A DNA stretch of 64,000 nucleotides from Mycolicibacterium sp. CH28 (GTDB taxonomy: Bacteria > Actinomycetota > Actinomycetes > Mycobacteriales > Mycobacteriaceae): the NCBI RefSeq assembly GCF_004745805.1, contig NZ_SRLQ01000013.1:62001-126000 (forward strand), given 5' to 3'. The number at the start of each line of letters is the position of its first letter. Within the stretch, counting starts at the first letter, position 1. Positions 8,578 to 16,591 of this stretch are shown here, one piece after another. The position numbers were made by a program, and so were the translations under genes. Under the pieces are notes generated by a model. It did not search any database. It was given only the letters and a program-made list of their open reading frames with translations, and was not told the DNA's origin.

Positions 8578-8852
8578 TACCGGCGCACCTGCTTGAGCCA
8601 GGATCGGACTTCAGCCGCATCCCAGCGACGGACCCGTTCGGACAACGTGTAGCAGGGCGGCCCGATGTGCTCGCCCGTGGTTTCGCGGAGTGCAGCCCAG
8701 CGGTTGAGAGTCGCAGCAGAGACGCCGAGGAGCGCTGACACTTGATCTGCGGTTAGCAGCTCAGGAAAGCTGCCGGTGGATACGAGGGCCTCTCGGAGAC
8801 CGTGAATCACCATGGCGTCACCTCGCTGCTTGGATTGAGTCGGACCACTCAT
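8577..8852 (-). CDS. xis: excisionase-type helix-turn-helix protein
   Basis: The protein has 91 residues or fewer. The core LLTADQVSALLGVSAATLNR is a MerR/excisionase-like winged HTH, followed by a wing (PPCYTLSERVRRWDAAEV) typical of AICE and phage Xis proteins. It would bend DNA at the att site and tip the integrase toward excision. An internal ATG (MVIHGLREAL) at 8814 is an alternative start that removes a polar leader. The gene overlaps int by one base and abuts the tra gene, so the three are probably one operon. Confidence 0.85.
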   Translation of the reverse strand: MSGPTQSKQRGDAMVIHGLREALVSTGSFPELLTADQVSALLGVSAATLNRWAALRETTGEHIGPPCYTLSERVRRWDAAEVRSWLKQVRR

Positions 8853-10172
8853 TCACTGCTCTGTCCTTCCGGTGATCCTCGATCTTCCGTACTGCCTTGC
8901 AGCGGAGCGGATCTGATCGTCAGACCAGTAGTCGGATCGGACCTTGGTCGTGTGGCCGTCTTCGGCGATCACGTAGCCGGTACCCGGTCTGCTAGGGCTG
9001 ATTCGGTCCGCGGGAGCTTTGTCGGCCATGCCGTCACCGAGGACCATCGTGACTTCCTCGCGGGATCGCAGTCGAAGCGCGATGGTCTGGGTGAACAGGC
9101 CTCGCATCGGCAGGACTTCCTTGCGAGGGTCCTGTAGGAACGCGGCAACCACGATGCCCAGCGCTCGACCTTTGGTGAGAATCCGTGACAACGAGGCGGC
9201 GGCTTCTTTACGTAGGGCCGGGTCGCTCATGTAGGCGGTCAGTCCGGCCAGTTCGTCGATCAGCAGCACGACTAATGGGGAGGCTTTGGTCGGACGGTGC
9301 TCGCGTGTGCGGCCGGCCATCTCGTTGCCGCGCTTGTCCATCAGCTTCTCCAGCCCGGCAAGGGTTTCCACGGCATCGGCCTCTGTGGTGGCGATCTTGG
9401 TGAATAGCCCTGCACCGACTGATAATTCGATGCCGTACTTTAGGTCAATTCCGATGAGATGAACCACTCCGGCGGCGACGGCAGGACCAAGCCCACCGGC
9501 GATTCCCCAGAAGATGGAACCTTTGCCTGCGTTCGAGCAGCCCACGGTGAGAGTGTGTCGTCCGCGCAAGGGGAGGTTCCAAGCGGAACCGTCTTCGCGG
9601 CGTCCGAGCGTGACTCGTGTTGTTGCGACTGCTGTTGGCGGCGCTGCGTGACCTATAGTCGACAACTGCTCTCGCATGACCAGCTCGATCCGCAGGGTTC
9701 CTGGCGAGATGACGACCGCCCGCGCCGAATGTGCGCCTGCGGCATCGCGGATCGATGGGACAGCCCGCTCCAAGTCTTCGACGGTCTGTCCCATCCGTGC
9801 TCGCACCGTGAGGCGCAGGGTGGTGTGAGACACGTCCGTTCCCAGTAGCTTTGGATGGAACCAACGTGTCGACGTGACCTGTCGCCCTTCCTTATCTCGA
9901 CGCGTCACCTGCTCGGAGGCGGACAAGCCGCAGCGCTTGCAGAGCGTGTGCCAGGAGAGGTGAGCCCAGAGTCGCCAGCGCAGCAATCTGGCCGGTCTTG
10001 CGAATCGTTCCTCGTACATCTCGGGTGAGCGCAGTCTCCAGAAGATGAGCGCAACGCCGGTGAGTCCCATGATGATCGCCACCCACAGGCCGAGAGTGGT
10101 GAGGAAATTCAAGACGTGGTCGAGCCGGAACGGGGTGTCGGGATCAAACGGTGCGTACGGATCGGGATTCAT
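8853..10172 (-). CDS. FtsK/SpoIIIE-type DNA translocase (TraB/TraSA-like)
   Basis: The protein has 439 residues. One or two hydrophobic helices at about residues 22-47 would anchor it in the membrane. The FtsK-type ATPase domain has Walker A GCSNAGKGS at 211-219 and Walker B VVLLIDELAG near 301-310, followed by an arginine-rich stretch (IALRLRSREEV). In AICEs a single hexameric protein of this kind moves double-stranded DNA to the recipient, without relaxase or type IV secretion. The C-terminus (residues 400-439) is basic and may read DNA repeats. The gene sits between the small conserved gene and xis, with overlaps or no gap. Confidence 0.9.
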   Translation of the reverse strand: MNPDPYAPFDPDTPFRLDHVLNFLTTLGLWVAIIMGLTGVALIFWRLRSPEMYEERFARPARLLRWRLWAHLSWHTLCKRCGLSASEQVTRRDKEGRQVTSTRWFHPKLLGTDVSHTTLRLTVRARMGQTVEDLERAVPSIRDAAGAHSARAVVISPGTLRIELVMREQLSTIGHAAPPTAVATTRVTLGRREDGSAWNLPLRGRHTLTVGCSNAGKGSIFWGIAGGLGPAVAAGVVHLIGIDLKYGIELSVGAGLFTKIATTEADAVETLAGLEKLMDKRGNEMAGRTREHRPTKASPLVVLLIDELAGLTAYMSDPALRKEAAASLSRILTKGRALGIVVAAFLQDPRKEVLPMRGLFTQTIALRLRSREEVTMVLGDGMADKAPADRISPSRPGTGYVIAEDGHTTKVRSDYWSDDQIRSAARQYGRSRITGRTEQ

Positions 10173-10591
10173 GCCGATTCCCGGTTTGTCGCTGCGTTCG
10201 CGGCTGGCTTGCCCGGTGCCCTCATGTCGGAGGCTCGAAACGACCAGGCGATCCGGGAGAAGTCGCCCGACTTCTCGACGTACGGCAGCGCCATGAGCCC
10301 GTCGAAAACTACTGGGGTAAAGGGTGTCCCGCTGGAATTGGCGGGTGCAGACGGCTGCGTCGGTGATGCGAACTTGACCGTCACCGTTCGGCTGCGCTTC
10401 GGTGCGGCCGGATCACCGTCGAGCACTTCGATCTGCCACATCGGTAAGCCGGTATCGCGATCTCTCGCCTGCACGCGGTTCTCGCCGGAGGACTTGTCGA
10501 AGTCGATCATGGGCGTCACCTCGGATACGAGGAACGCGCCGAGGGAGAACACCTGATCGTGGCCGATCTGGAGCCATTTGGGGATGGACAT
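10169..10591 (-). CDS. conserved AICE-type protein of unknown function
   Basis: The protein has 140 residues and no recognised domain. It starts MSIPKWLQIGHDQVFSLG and has a strand-rich middle (RTVTVKFASP) and a Pro/Ala-rich linker. Small strand-rich proteins upstream of tra genes are common in AICEs and actinomycete plasmids; several are thought to help replication or transfer. It is the first gene of the minus-strand tra-xis-int operon, overlaps tra by four bases (ATGA) and lies directly after the CTAG-type operator at 10615-10645. A role in replication or transfer control is inferred from position only. Confidence 0.7.
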   Translation of the reverse strand: MSIPKWLQIGHDQVFSLGAFLVSEVTPMIDFDKSSGENRVQARDRDTGLPMWQIEVLDGDPAAPKRSRTVTVKFASPTQPSAPANSSGTPFTPVVFDGLMALPYVEKSGDFSRIAWSFRASDMRAPGKPAANAATNRESA

Positions 10592-10614
10592 TGCTGAGCC
10601 TTTCGAGTGGATTT

Positions 10615-10645
10615 GACTAGATGACTACTCAACCTAGTCGTCTAG
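10615..10645. promoter_or_regulatory. candidate KorSA-like operator before the tra-xis-int operon
   Basis: CTAGTCGTCTAG (10634-10645) and the related GACTAGATGACTAC (10615-10628) lie just upstream of the operon start at 10591. The first is the reverse complement of CTAGACGACTAG, one base different from CTAGGCGACTAG before the gntR gene. The shared motif on both sides of the GntR gene suggests a common repressor. Confidence 0.65.
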
Positions 10646-10691
10646 AGGAGTAAGTCAAGCGTCCTGGCGCACTTGGTCGTTTCGCGACGTT

Positions 10692-11471
10692 TCAGCGCGC
10701 TGAGAAGTCGTATTCCAGCAGGTAGGCCGATGCGACCTTCACTGTGTCGCAGACTTCGACGGCCACGTCATTGGTGTCATAGGCCGTCCGAACCACGGTG
10801 AGAACAGGCGCCCCTGGCGGAAGTTGCAAGGCGCGGCGTTCTTCGGGGGTGGGCATTCGGGCGCCGACCTCTTCGGTGAATCGAGCCAGGGTGTGGCCGG
10901 CCTCTTCGAGGCGCGCATAAATGCCGCCTGGCCCGGTGTCGGTCTGTTCGATCTTGGTGCCCTTGGCGAATGTGGCAGGAATGTAGGAAGTCGCCGTTTC
11001 GACTGGCTTGCCGTCGGCAAGGTAACGCCGTGATCGAACCACCACTTCTTCATCGGCGTTCAGCCGAAGGCGTTCGGCAACAACAGGATCCGTCCTCTCT
11101 CGCGTAACGGTGATGTTGTCGACCTGGGGCGTGTAGCCGGACTTCTCGGCTTCGACGGTGAACGCCGCTTTCCCGCTGGCGCGATGTCGCCGAGCGAAGC
11201 GATCGGATGCGAGTCGCCGAATTGGGGGAGCTGACCTCACGAAGACACCCCGGCCATGCTCGGAGGTCGCCAATCCCTCCGAGCGCAGTTCCTGCACTGC
11301 CTGGCGCACTGTCATTCGGGCGACCCCGAAATGCTCAATCAGCGCGGCCTCGGATGGCAGGCGTTCACCCGCTTCTAGCTGGCCAGAGCTGATGGCTTCA
11401 CGCAGCATGCTGGCGATCTGCCGATACGGCGGCTTATCGTCCGCCCGGTCGATCTGGCCAAGTTGCAGCAC
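10692..11471 (-). CDS. GntR/HutC-family repressor (KorSA-like)
   Basis: The protein has 259 residues. The N-terminal winged HTH covers about 13-82 (PPYRQIASMLREAI, then LPSEAALIEHFGVARMTVR) and the UTRA ligand domain covers about 105-255. KorSA of pSAM2 belongs to the same group and represses its own gene and the activator of replication and excision. Here the gene lies between two copies of a CTAG-N4-CTAG motif, which supports self-control and silencing of the tra-xis-int operon. It is divergent from the NUDIX gene across 93 bp. The ligand is unknown. Confidence 0.88.
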   Translation of the reverse strand: MLQLGQIDRADDKPPYRQIASMLREAISSGQLEAGERLPSEAALIEHFGVARMTVRQAVQELRSEGLATSEHGRGVFVRSAPPIRRLASDRFARRHRASGKAAFTVEAEKSGYTPQVDNITVTRERTDPVVAERLRLNADEEVVVRSRRYLADGKPVETATSYIPATFAKGTKIEQTDTGPGGIYARLEEAGHTLARFTEEVGARMPTPEERRALQLPPGAPVLTVVRTAYDTNDVAVEVCDTVKVASAYLLEYDFSAR

Positions 11472-11493
11472 CTGAGAGCCTTCCCATACATGT

Positions 11494-11510
11494 CTAGGCG
11501 ACTAGTCTAG
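11494..11510. promoter_or_regulatory. candidate KorSA-like operator between gntR and NUDIX genes
   Basis: CTAGGCGACTAG at 11494-11505 overlaps a second half motif (CTAGTCTAG, ending 11510). It matches 11 of 12 bases with the reverse complement of the site at 10634-10645. It lies 23 bp before the gntR start and could control both divergent genes. Confidence 0.65.
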
Positions 11511-11564
11511 GGAAACGACACGTCCCCTGTCACTAATGGAGTCGGCCGCAGAGGAGTTTTACGC

Positions 11565-11993
11565 ATGGCAGCCACACCAAAACACTCGGTCAGCGTCGCT
11601 GGCATTGTGGTCCGCGACGACGGCCGAGTTCTAGTCATTAAGCGGGACGACAACGGGCACTGGGAAGCTCCCGGCGGTGTGCTCGAACTCGATGAGTCCT
11701 TTGAGGCCGGTGTTCGGCGTGAGGTGCTGGAAGAGACCGGACTTGAGGTCACCGTCGAACGGCTCACCGGTGTGTACAAGAACTTGACACATGGAATCGT
11801 CGCGTTGGTGTATCGCTGTCGGCCAGCGGGGGGCGCGCCCCACGCCACTGAGGAGGCTCGCGAAATCCGTTGGATGACAAAGGAAGAAGTGCAATCAGCG
11901 ATGGTTCCAGCGTTTGGTGTGCGTGTGCTGGATGCCTTCAAGGATGCGCCTCAGTCGCGGGCGCATGATGGGGTCGATCTCATTACCCGGTGA
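11565..11993 (+). CDS. NUDIX hydrolase
   Basis: The protein has 142 residues and hydrolyses a nucleoside-diphosphate-linked compound. The Nudix box at 38-60 is complete: G38, E44, R52-E53 and the E56-E57-x-G pattern in REVLEETGL. A strong ribosome site (GAGGAG) precedes the ATG. NUDIX-like proteins recur in AICEs; in pSAM2, Pif carries a Nudix motif and blocks transfer into cells that already hold the element. An immunity role is therefore possible here, but a housekeeping function cannot be excluded. It is divergent from the gntR gene and separated from it by the CTAG operator. Confidence 0.88.
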   Translation: MAATPKHSVSVAGIVVRDDGRVLVIKRDDNGHWEAPGGVLELDESFEAGVRREVLEETGLEVTVERLTGVYKNLTHGIVALVYRCRPAGGAPHATEEAREIRWMTKEEVQSAMVPAFGVRVLDAFKDAPQSRAHDGVDLITR

Positions 11994-12263
11994 ACTCTGT
12001 CTGTTTGGGTGTGAGTTCAGATTCCACGGCACAGGGGCGCGCAACTCACGCCACATTCGCCGATTCTCTATAGCGGCGACGGGATTCAGTGTGGCGGCCC
12101 GCTGAGCGGTTCCCCGGGTTGAACCTCAACCGCATGCACGTGAGCTGTTCTATCGGTCGCTGATCGCGTGGCCGGACGTGTGACTGATGCAGTCGCCGAA
12201 ATGCTCCACGGGGTTGAGTCGATAGGCCGGGGGTGTCGGGGCCAGCTCGTACCGTGTATTCCC

Positions 12264-13223
12264 ATGAGCACCCCGAACCTGGGCCTGAACGCTGAGCAAG
12301 CCGAGGCATTGTTCAACCTCGCCAACAACGGGGTCTTGACGCGCATCGACCAACGAGGTGAGCGTGCCGGCGAACTTTTCCAGTGGGGGCTGCACCCGCG
12401 TACCGCGGAACCGGGGAGCGCACTCGCCCACGACGACGAGGCCTTCGCCGCGGCGTATCCACTGACGTTGGCCGGACCGCAGGCCGTCACCGAGCACGCG
12501 TTGTTCCCGGCGATGAGCGCCGCGGAGAGTCTGCACACGGTCGGGATTCTGGTTGCACGACGCAAGTCGCACCGCCAACCGCACGTCACCGAGATCTTCC
12601 AACTCTGCAGGGTGTCGATGGAGTGCGCGGCGCTGACCATCTGGCTGCTGGGCGACCCTGATCGCGAAGTGCGCAGGGACCGCTGCATGGCCGAGGAGAT
12701 GGAGCAACTGGAACAGAGGCGCCGGTTCCTGGTGATCGGTGAACAGGACGAGACCGCCCGCCCTTCCCGCTACCCGAAGCGGATGGTCGTGGAGAACGCG
12801 GAGCACCGCCGCAAGTACAACGCGATGCTGAACGCGGCAAAGGCCGCCTACACATTCGAGAAGACCCCGCCGTTCACGAAGATGATCCGGGAGTCGGCGC
12901 AGTGGGTCGACTCCCACGTACCGGCACACGACGATGGTGAGATCGCCAACAGCGGTGTGGAGAACATCGCCCGGCAGTTCTACTCCTACGGCTCCAGCTT
13001 CATTCACGGCTACAAGTGGATGACGGACTACGGCCGCAGTGGCACGGTGTTCCCGTTGACCGCGGACGCCCTGGCGGTGACGCTGAACATGGCCGAATGT
13101 GCGGTGTGTCTTTTCGAGGCAGCATCACGCGCGCCCGGTGCCACACGACCCGAAGAGTCCTACCTCCCTGAGCGTTTTGAGTCCACGGTCGCGGCGTGGT
13201 CGGCTGAGTTGTTCAACTCGTAG
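12264..13223 (+). CDS. hypothetical cargo protein (319 residues)
   Basis: I do not recognise the family. The ATG at 12264 (MSTPNLGLN) is preferred over an extended start at 12168, because the extra 32 residues look non-coding. The protein is mostly helical, with a central segment MECAALTIWLLGD, a charged stretch (CMAEEMEQLEQRRR), and SSFIHGYKWMTDYG near residue 250. It is convergent with the Abi-C gene and overlaps its 3' end by 11 bp. A place in the defence cargo suggests, but does not show, a defence role. The upstream 270 bases (11994-12263) hold no recognisable gene. Confidence 0.6.
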   Translation: MSTPNLGLNAEQAEALFNLANNGVLTRIDQRGERAGELFQWGLHPRTAEPGSALAHDDEAFAAAYPLTLAGPQAVTEHALFPAMSAAESLHTVGILVARRKSHRQPHVTEIFQLCRVSMECAALTIWLLGDPDREVRRDRCMAEEMEQLEQRRRFLVIGEQDETARPSRYPKRMVVENAEHRRKYNAMLNAAKAAYTFEKTPPFTKMIRESAQWVDSHVPAHDDGEIANSGVENIARQFYSYGSSFIHGYKWMTDYGRSGTVFPLTADALAVTLNMAECAVCLFEAASRAPGATRPEESYLPERFESTVAAWSAELFNS

Positions 13224-13965
13224 CGCCAAGCTTTGCGTCGAGGAACGCGAACACCGTGCGCGCCGCGTTGATAGCCAGGTGCGCCTCGGGTTCGTTGAGC
13301 AACTCCTCGTTCGGGTGGGCGACGCTCGCGTTGTTGCGGAGCGGGTTGAGGGAATCGAGCACCGTCGCCATCGCGCCGAACACTCTCGCGACGTCGTCGC
13401 CGCGTGGGCCGCTGGCCGCCAGCGCTGGATGACTCTGTCGAAGAAGCTTCAGGGCCTTGGTCATGGTGGTCTCACGATCGACCTCGATGCCCACCGCCTC
13501 GCACAGGGCAAGAACGTGCCCATGCAGAGCGGTGTGTATCCGGTCGACGGCACTCGTCGCGCCGTTGGTGCGGATCAGCTCGTCGGCGTCGGCAAGTGCA
13601 CGGACGACGACGGCCCGAGTCTGCTTGGGGGTGTCCACCCCAACCACAGCTGCGCCTTCCAGCCGCGCGATCCAGCCCTCCAGCTCCGGACGGAGTCGAG
13701 ACCGGTTCGGGTGCTCGGCGTTGTCGTCGAATCGGTCGAGTACGCCGCGCAGGATCTTGGCCTGGTCGTGCGCCGACTGCGTGGACAGGATCTCGATGAA
13801 TCGTTCCCGGGTGGTGCCGGGGTAGGCATACGGGTCGATGTCGAGGTCGCAGTACTCCGGGTAGAAGTCGGCGTGTGAGTTGTACGTGAAGTCGCCGAGG
13901 TATCCGCCGCTTACACCGATGTAGCGGTTGACGACCTTGATCACCTCCTGGCGCGAAAGGCTCAC
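13213..13965 (-). CDS. abortive-infection C-terminal (Abi-C) family protein
   Basis: The protein has about 250 residues. The C-terminal 110 residues match the Abi-C pattern: KALKLLRQSHPAL, a helix FGAMATVLDSL, then RNNASVAHP and the closing helix AINAARTVFAFLDAKLG. The RNNASVAH stretch fits the HEPN ribonuclease motif (R-x4-6-H). Abi-C/HEPN proteins can cut RNA on phage infection and stop growth. The N-terminal part (GGYLGDFTYNSHADFYPEYC) is of unknown role and may sense the trigger. The start is a GTG at 13965; a longer open frame to 14460 runs through sequence used by the opposite-strand gene and is doubtful. Confidence 0.75.
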   Translation of the reverse strand: MSLSRQEVIKVVNRYIGVSGGYLGDFTYNSHADFYPEYCDLDIDPYAYPGTTRERFIEILSTQSAHDQAKILRGVLDRFDDNAEHPNRSRLRPELEGWIARLEGAAVVGVDTPKQTRAVVVRALADADELIRTNGATSAVDRIHTALHGHVLALCEAVGIEVDRETTMTKALKLLRQSHPALAASGPRGDDVARVFGAMATVLDSLNPLRNNASVAHPNEELLNEPEAHLAINAARTVFAFLDAKLGATS

Positions 13966-14181
13966 GCCACACTCATCTCGTCCGTCGCCATGCGCGGAGC
14001 GTATCGCCGCACCCGGACAGTCACGGCCCTTCGAGGCTGGCCCCGTCCCGAGCTGCGGATGCGCGCCGAGCTTGGGGTGCCCCTGGGTGGGAGGCGGACG
14101 ACGCGGAGGCCTCTCGGGACGTATCGGCGCACGCAGCGCGGCACACCGGAGCTGTCGGCACGCGCTTGTAGGCTGCCGCCC

Positions 14182-14550
14182 ATGCCAGGTGCGGACGCCG
14201 AGTTCGGCGATGTCTATTGGGTGACCAAGGAGGCCACCGAGAACCCGGCGCGCGTCGGCAAACCGGTCAGGCCGATGGCGTGCATGGCGGAGCGCCGCGA
14301 AGACACCACGTGGGCCGGTCTGCCCCGGATCACCAGCGACGAGAAGCCGGAGGATCGGCCCAGCAAGGCGATGCCCGAGATCCACGCCACCCGCCTGGGC
14401 ACTGAGGGGTGGTGGACGGCTCGGTACATCCACCCGGTCTATAAGGCGGTCACCGGGCATGCCGGCAAGTGCGAGTACCTGGGCCAGCTGCCCAAGGACG
14501 AGGTGAAGGTGGCCCGAGAGGTCTACCGGGGCCGGCTGTACGACTCATGA
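14182..14550 (+). CDS. small basic protein, possibly PemK/MazF-like
   Basis: The protein has 122 residues. GDVYWVTKEA near the start, RPMACMAER and later WWTARYIHPVYKAV, ending with LPKDEVKVAREVYRG, recall the strand order of PemK/MazF-like ribonuclease toxins (start strand, central RP motif, final helix after an L-x-x-x-E-V segment). The match is weak. The gene is followed after 49 bp by a GTG-started gene and then an ImmA/IrrE gene, so it is probably the first gene of a three-gene operon. Toxin function is inference. Confidence 0.5.
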   Translation: MPGADAEFGDVYWVTKEATENPARVGKPVRPMACMAERREDTTWAGLPRITSDEKPEDRPSKAMPEIHATRLGTEGWWTARYIHPVYKAVTGHAGKCEYLGQLPKDEVKVAREVYRGRLYDS

Positions 14551-14599
14551 CCTGTACTCTGGCGATTCTTTTTGCAGCGACGACCGTGGGAGGTGAGCA

Positions 14600-15478
14600 G
14601 TGAGCAGTGGTGATCGTCCGGCTGGCATTCCGGCATCTGCGCACGAGCTCTGGGACCGCGGCGCGCAAACTCAACAGGTCCGCGCCGGCGACCTGTGGAT
14701 CCTGTCCTGGGACGGCGGGGTCGTGGGGCTCGCACTGATCGCCGCCGCGAAGAACGGGTTCGTGTTGGCGTGGCCCGTGACGCTTCCCGGCGAGGTGGCG
14801 TTCTCGCCCGGCTTGGTCGTGGAGGACTCGCCGCTCGGCGTGCCCGTCAACGTGTGGCCTACACGGGAGACGGGGATCGGCAACCACCTCCTGGATCGCA
14901 GCCTGGGCCGGCTGCTCTCACCCGATCGGATCCCACGGATCTCCTTCGCGCTGGACGACGGAGACAACCCCGGACTGGCCTTCGCATCGGGCTCGGCCCG
15001 CGACGCCGCGAACGTCGACGCCGACCGGCTGATGGTCGATCACTGGACCGAGCTGTGCTTCAACGCCGGCGGCGCCGAGGAGGGTTTGTTCGTCAACTCG
15101 GAGAAGGTCAAGCAGGCCGGCGGCAACTCGCGGATCGTCGGTGAGGTGCTGGGACTGGCGCTGCCGGAGCTGCGGTCGCTTATGGACGGTGTCGAACCGA
15201 TCTCCGCCGAGCAGCTCACCGCGGTCGCGGAGCGCCTCGGGGTCGACGGCGACTCCCTCGTCGGAGCCGACCCCCTCGCTGGCGTCGTGAGCGACATCGC
15301 CTCGCCGAGCTACAAACACGACATCGTGGCGCGTGCCGAGGCGACCGGCATCGGGGAGGCGGACATCCGCCGCCTCGCCCGTCGTGAGTTCGCCCTCGCT
15401 GCGCGCAACGACAGCGACGCACTGCGGGAGATCAAGCTGCGCGACGCCATCAACCGGGCCGGACGCGGCAGGACGTAG
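14600..15478 (+). CDS. hypothetical partner of the ImmA/IrrE protein
   Basis: The protein has 292 residues from a GTG with GGAGGTGAG upstream. The N-terminal 110 residues are strand-rich (VRAGDLWILSWDGG, ALIAAAKNGFVLAWPV). The C-terminal part (about 165-290) is helical and contains a stretch like a helix-turn-helix: ISAEQLTAVAERLGVDGDSLV. ImmA/IrrE peptidases are usually encoded beside an XRE-type regulator that they cleave; this protein occupies that place, with only five bases to the next start. The HTH assignment is tentative and no family was recognised. Confidence 0.6.
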   Translation: MSSGDRPAGIPASAHELWDRGAQTQQVRAGDLWILSWDGGVVGLALIAAAKNGFVLAWPVTLPGEVAFSPGLVVEDSPLGVPVNVWPTRETGIGNHLLDRSLGRLLSPDRIPRISFALDDGDNPGLAFASGSARDAANVDADRLMVDHWTELCFNAGGAEEGLFVNSEKVKQAGGNSRIVGEVLGLALPELRSLMDGVEPISAEQLTAVAERLGVDGDSLVGADPLAGVVSDIASPSYKHDIVARAEATGIGEADIRRLARREFALAARNDSDALREIKLRDAINRAGRGRT

Positions 15479-15483
15479 GCGCT

Positions 15484-16470
15484 GTGGACGGGTGGGACGA
15501 CCTAGCAGCCGGGCGCGACGCCCGTGCGATCGCAGCTCGCATCATCGAGGAGACCACAACCTTCAACTTGGCGGCCCTGCGCGACGATCCCTTCGGGACA
15601 CTGGTGCGGAGCACCGAGATCACGGTGGAGATCGAGGACGGCCTCGCGAACACGGGCTGTGGCGGAGGCGGCTACTACCGTCCTTCGCCGCCCACGATCC
15701 ACCTGCACCCGGCGACCTCGCGCCGCGACAACTTCACTCTGCTCCACGAGCTCGGCCACCATCTGCAGCAGTCGCACGACCAGTGGGGGTTCGCGCTCAT
15801 CGACATGGCCGACCGGGAGCGTCGCAAGGTCGAGGAGCAAGTGTCCGACCAGTTCGCCGCTCAGATCCTGATGCCGGTGGGTGGCGCAGACCTCCGTGAC
15901 GCATCGTTCCACCCGGCGGATGTGATGGCCGGGCTCTTCGCCCGTTGGGAGGCCTCCCGTTCCGCGGTCCTGCAGCGCGTGCGCGAGATGCTCCCCACCG
16001 ATTCCCGCTGGCTCCTGGCGGTCGCCGACCTCGACGGGGTCGTGATCACCTCTGCGAGAACCTACGACGACCCGCAGCCACCGAAAGGCTTTGCGCAGGA
16101 GGGGTTCAGGCGTGTTGCAGCCGAGGCGCTGGAGTCGGCTGTCCGGCGGGAATTTCATGAGGGCATCGAGTACAAGACCGGAGCGGTGCTCGACGGCATG
16201 CGCGTCGAGGCTGCACTCGACCATGAGGAGAGGTACGTCTTCATTGCCCTGCGGCCCACGACCGTGAACGGATCGGGAACCTGGACCTTCCCGGCACAGG
16301 AGTGCTCGAATCCGGTGTGCGAGGCGACATTCCAGCTGAACCGGTCCAGCGGCAGGTGCGAGACCTGCCAGGACTTCAAGTGTCCAGACTGTCACCGGTG
16401 TGGGTGCGCCACCGCCGCACGCCCTGTCGCCTGCACAATGTGCGGCCTCGTACACACTGGCGAGTGTTGA
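15484..16470 (+). CDS. ImmA/IrrE-family metallopeptidase with C-terminal zinc ribbon
   Basis: The protein has 328 residues from a GTG. The peptidase domain covers about 60-145, with zinc motif HELGH at 88-92 and a downstream acidic ligand candidate in EEQVSDQFAAQILMP. Such enzymes cleave a repressor and so release a silenced system (ImmA in ICEBs1, IrrE in Deinococcus). Unusual is the last 50 residues: at least eight cysteines in CxxC-type pairs (CETCQDF, CPDCHRCGC, CTMCG), likely two zinc ribbons that could bind nucleic acid or a partner. It follows the preceding gene by five bases, so the two should be co-expressed. Confidence 0.8.
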   Translation: MDGWDDLAAGRDARAIAARIIEETTTFNLAALRDDPFGTLVRSTEITVEIEDGLANTGCGGGGYYRPSPPTIHLHPATSRRDNFTLLHELGHHLQQSHDQWGFALIDMADRERRKVEEQVSDQFAAQILMPVGGADLRDASFHPADVMAGLFARWEASRSAVLQRVREMLPTDSRWLLAVADLDGVVITSARTYDDPQPPKGFAQEGFRRVAAEALESAVRREFHEGIEYKTGAVLDGMRVEAALDHEERYVFIALRPTTVNGSGTWTFPAQECSNPVCEATFQLNRSSGRCETCQDFKCPDCHRCGCATAARPVACTMCGLVHTGEC

Positions 16471-16591
16471 TGAGTGCGGGCCATGGCCGGCCTCGACGTC
16501 GGTAGCTCCGAGTAACGTCGCCACCTATCGAGACGCCGGGAGTCGACGTGATCGAGCCGGTCGGTGGGGCGTTCGGGTAGCGACGGACCAG

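Noticed and set aside
12150..13007. Minus-strand open frame opposite the hypothetical cargo gene
   Set aside because: The plus-strand frame has a sensible start, composition and length; the minus-strand product is Arg/Leu-rich antisense.
13966..14460. N-terminal extension of the Abi-C gene to 415 residues
   Set aside because: The extra stretch is low-complexity, overlaps the opposite-strand gene at 14182 and has no ribosome site; the conserved part starts near 13965.
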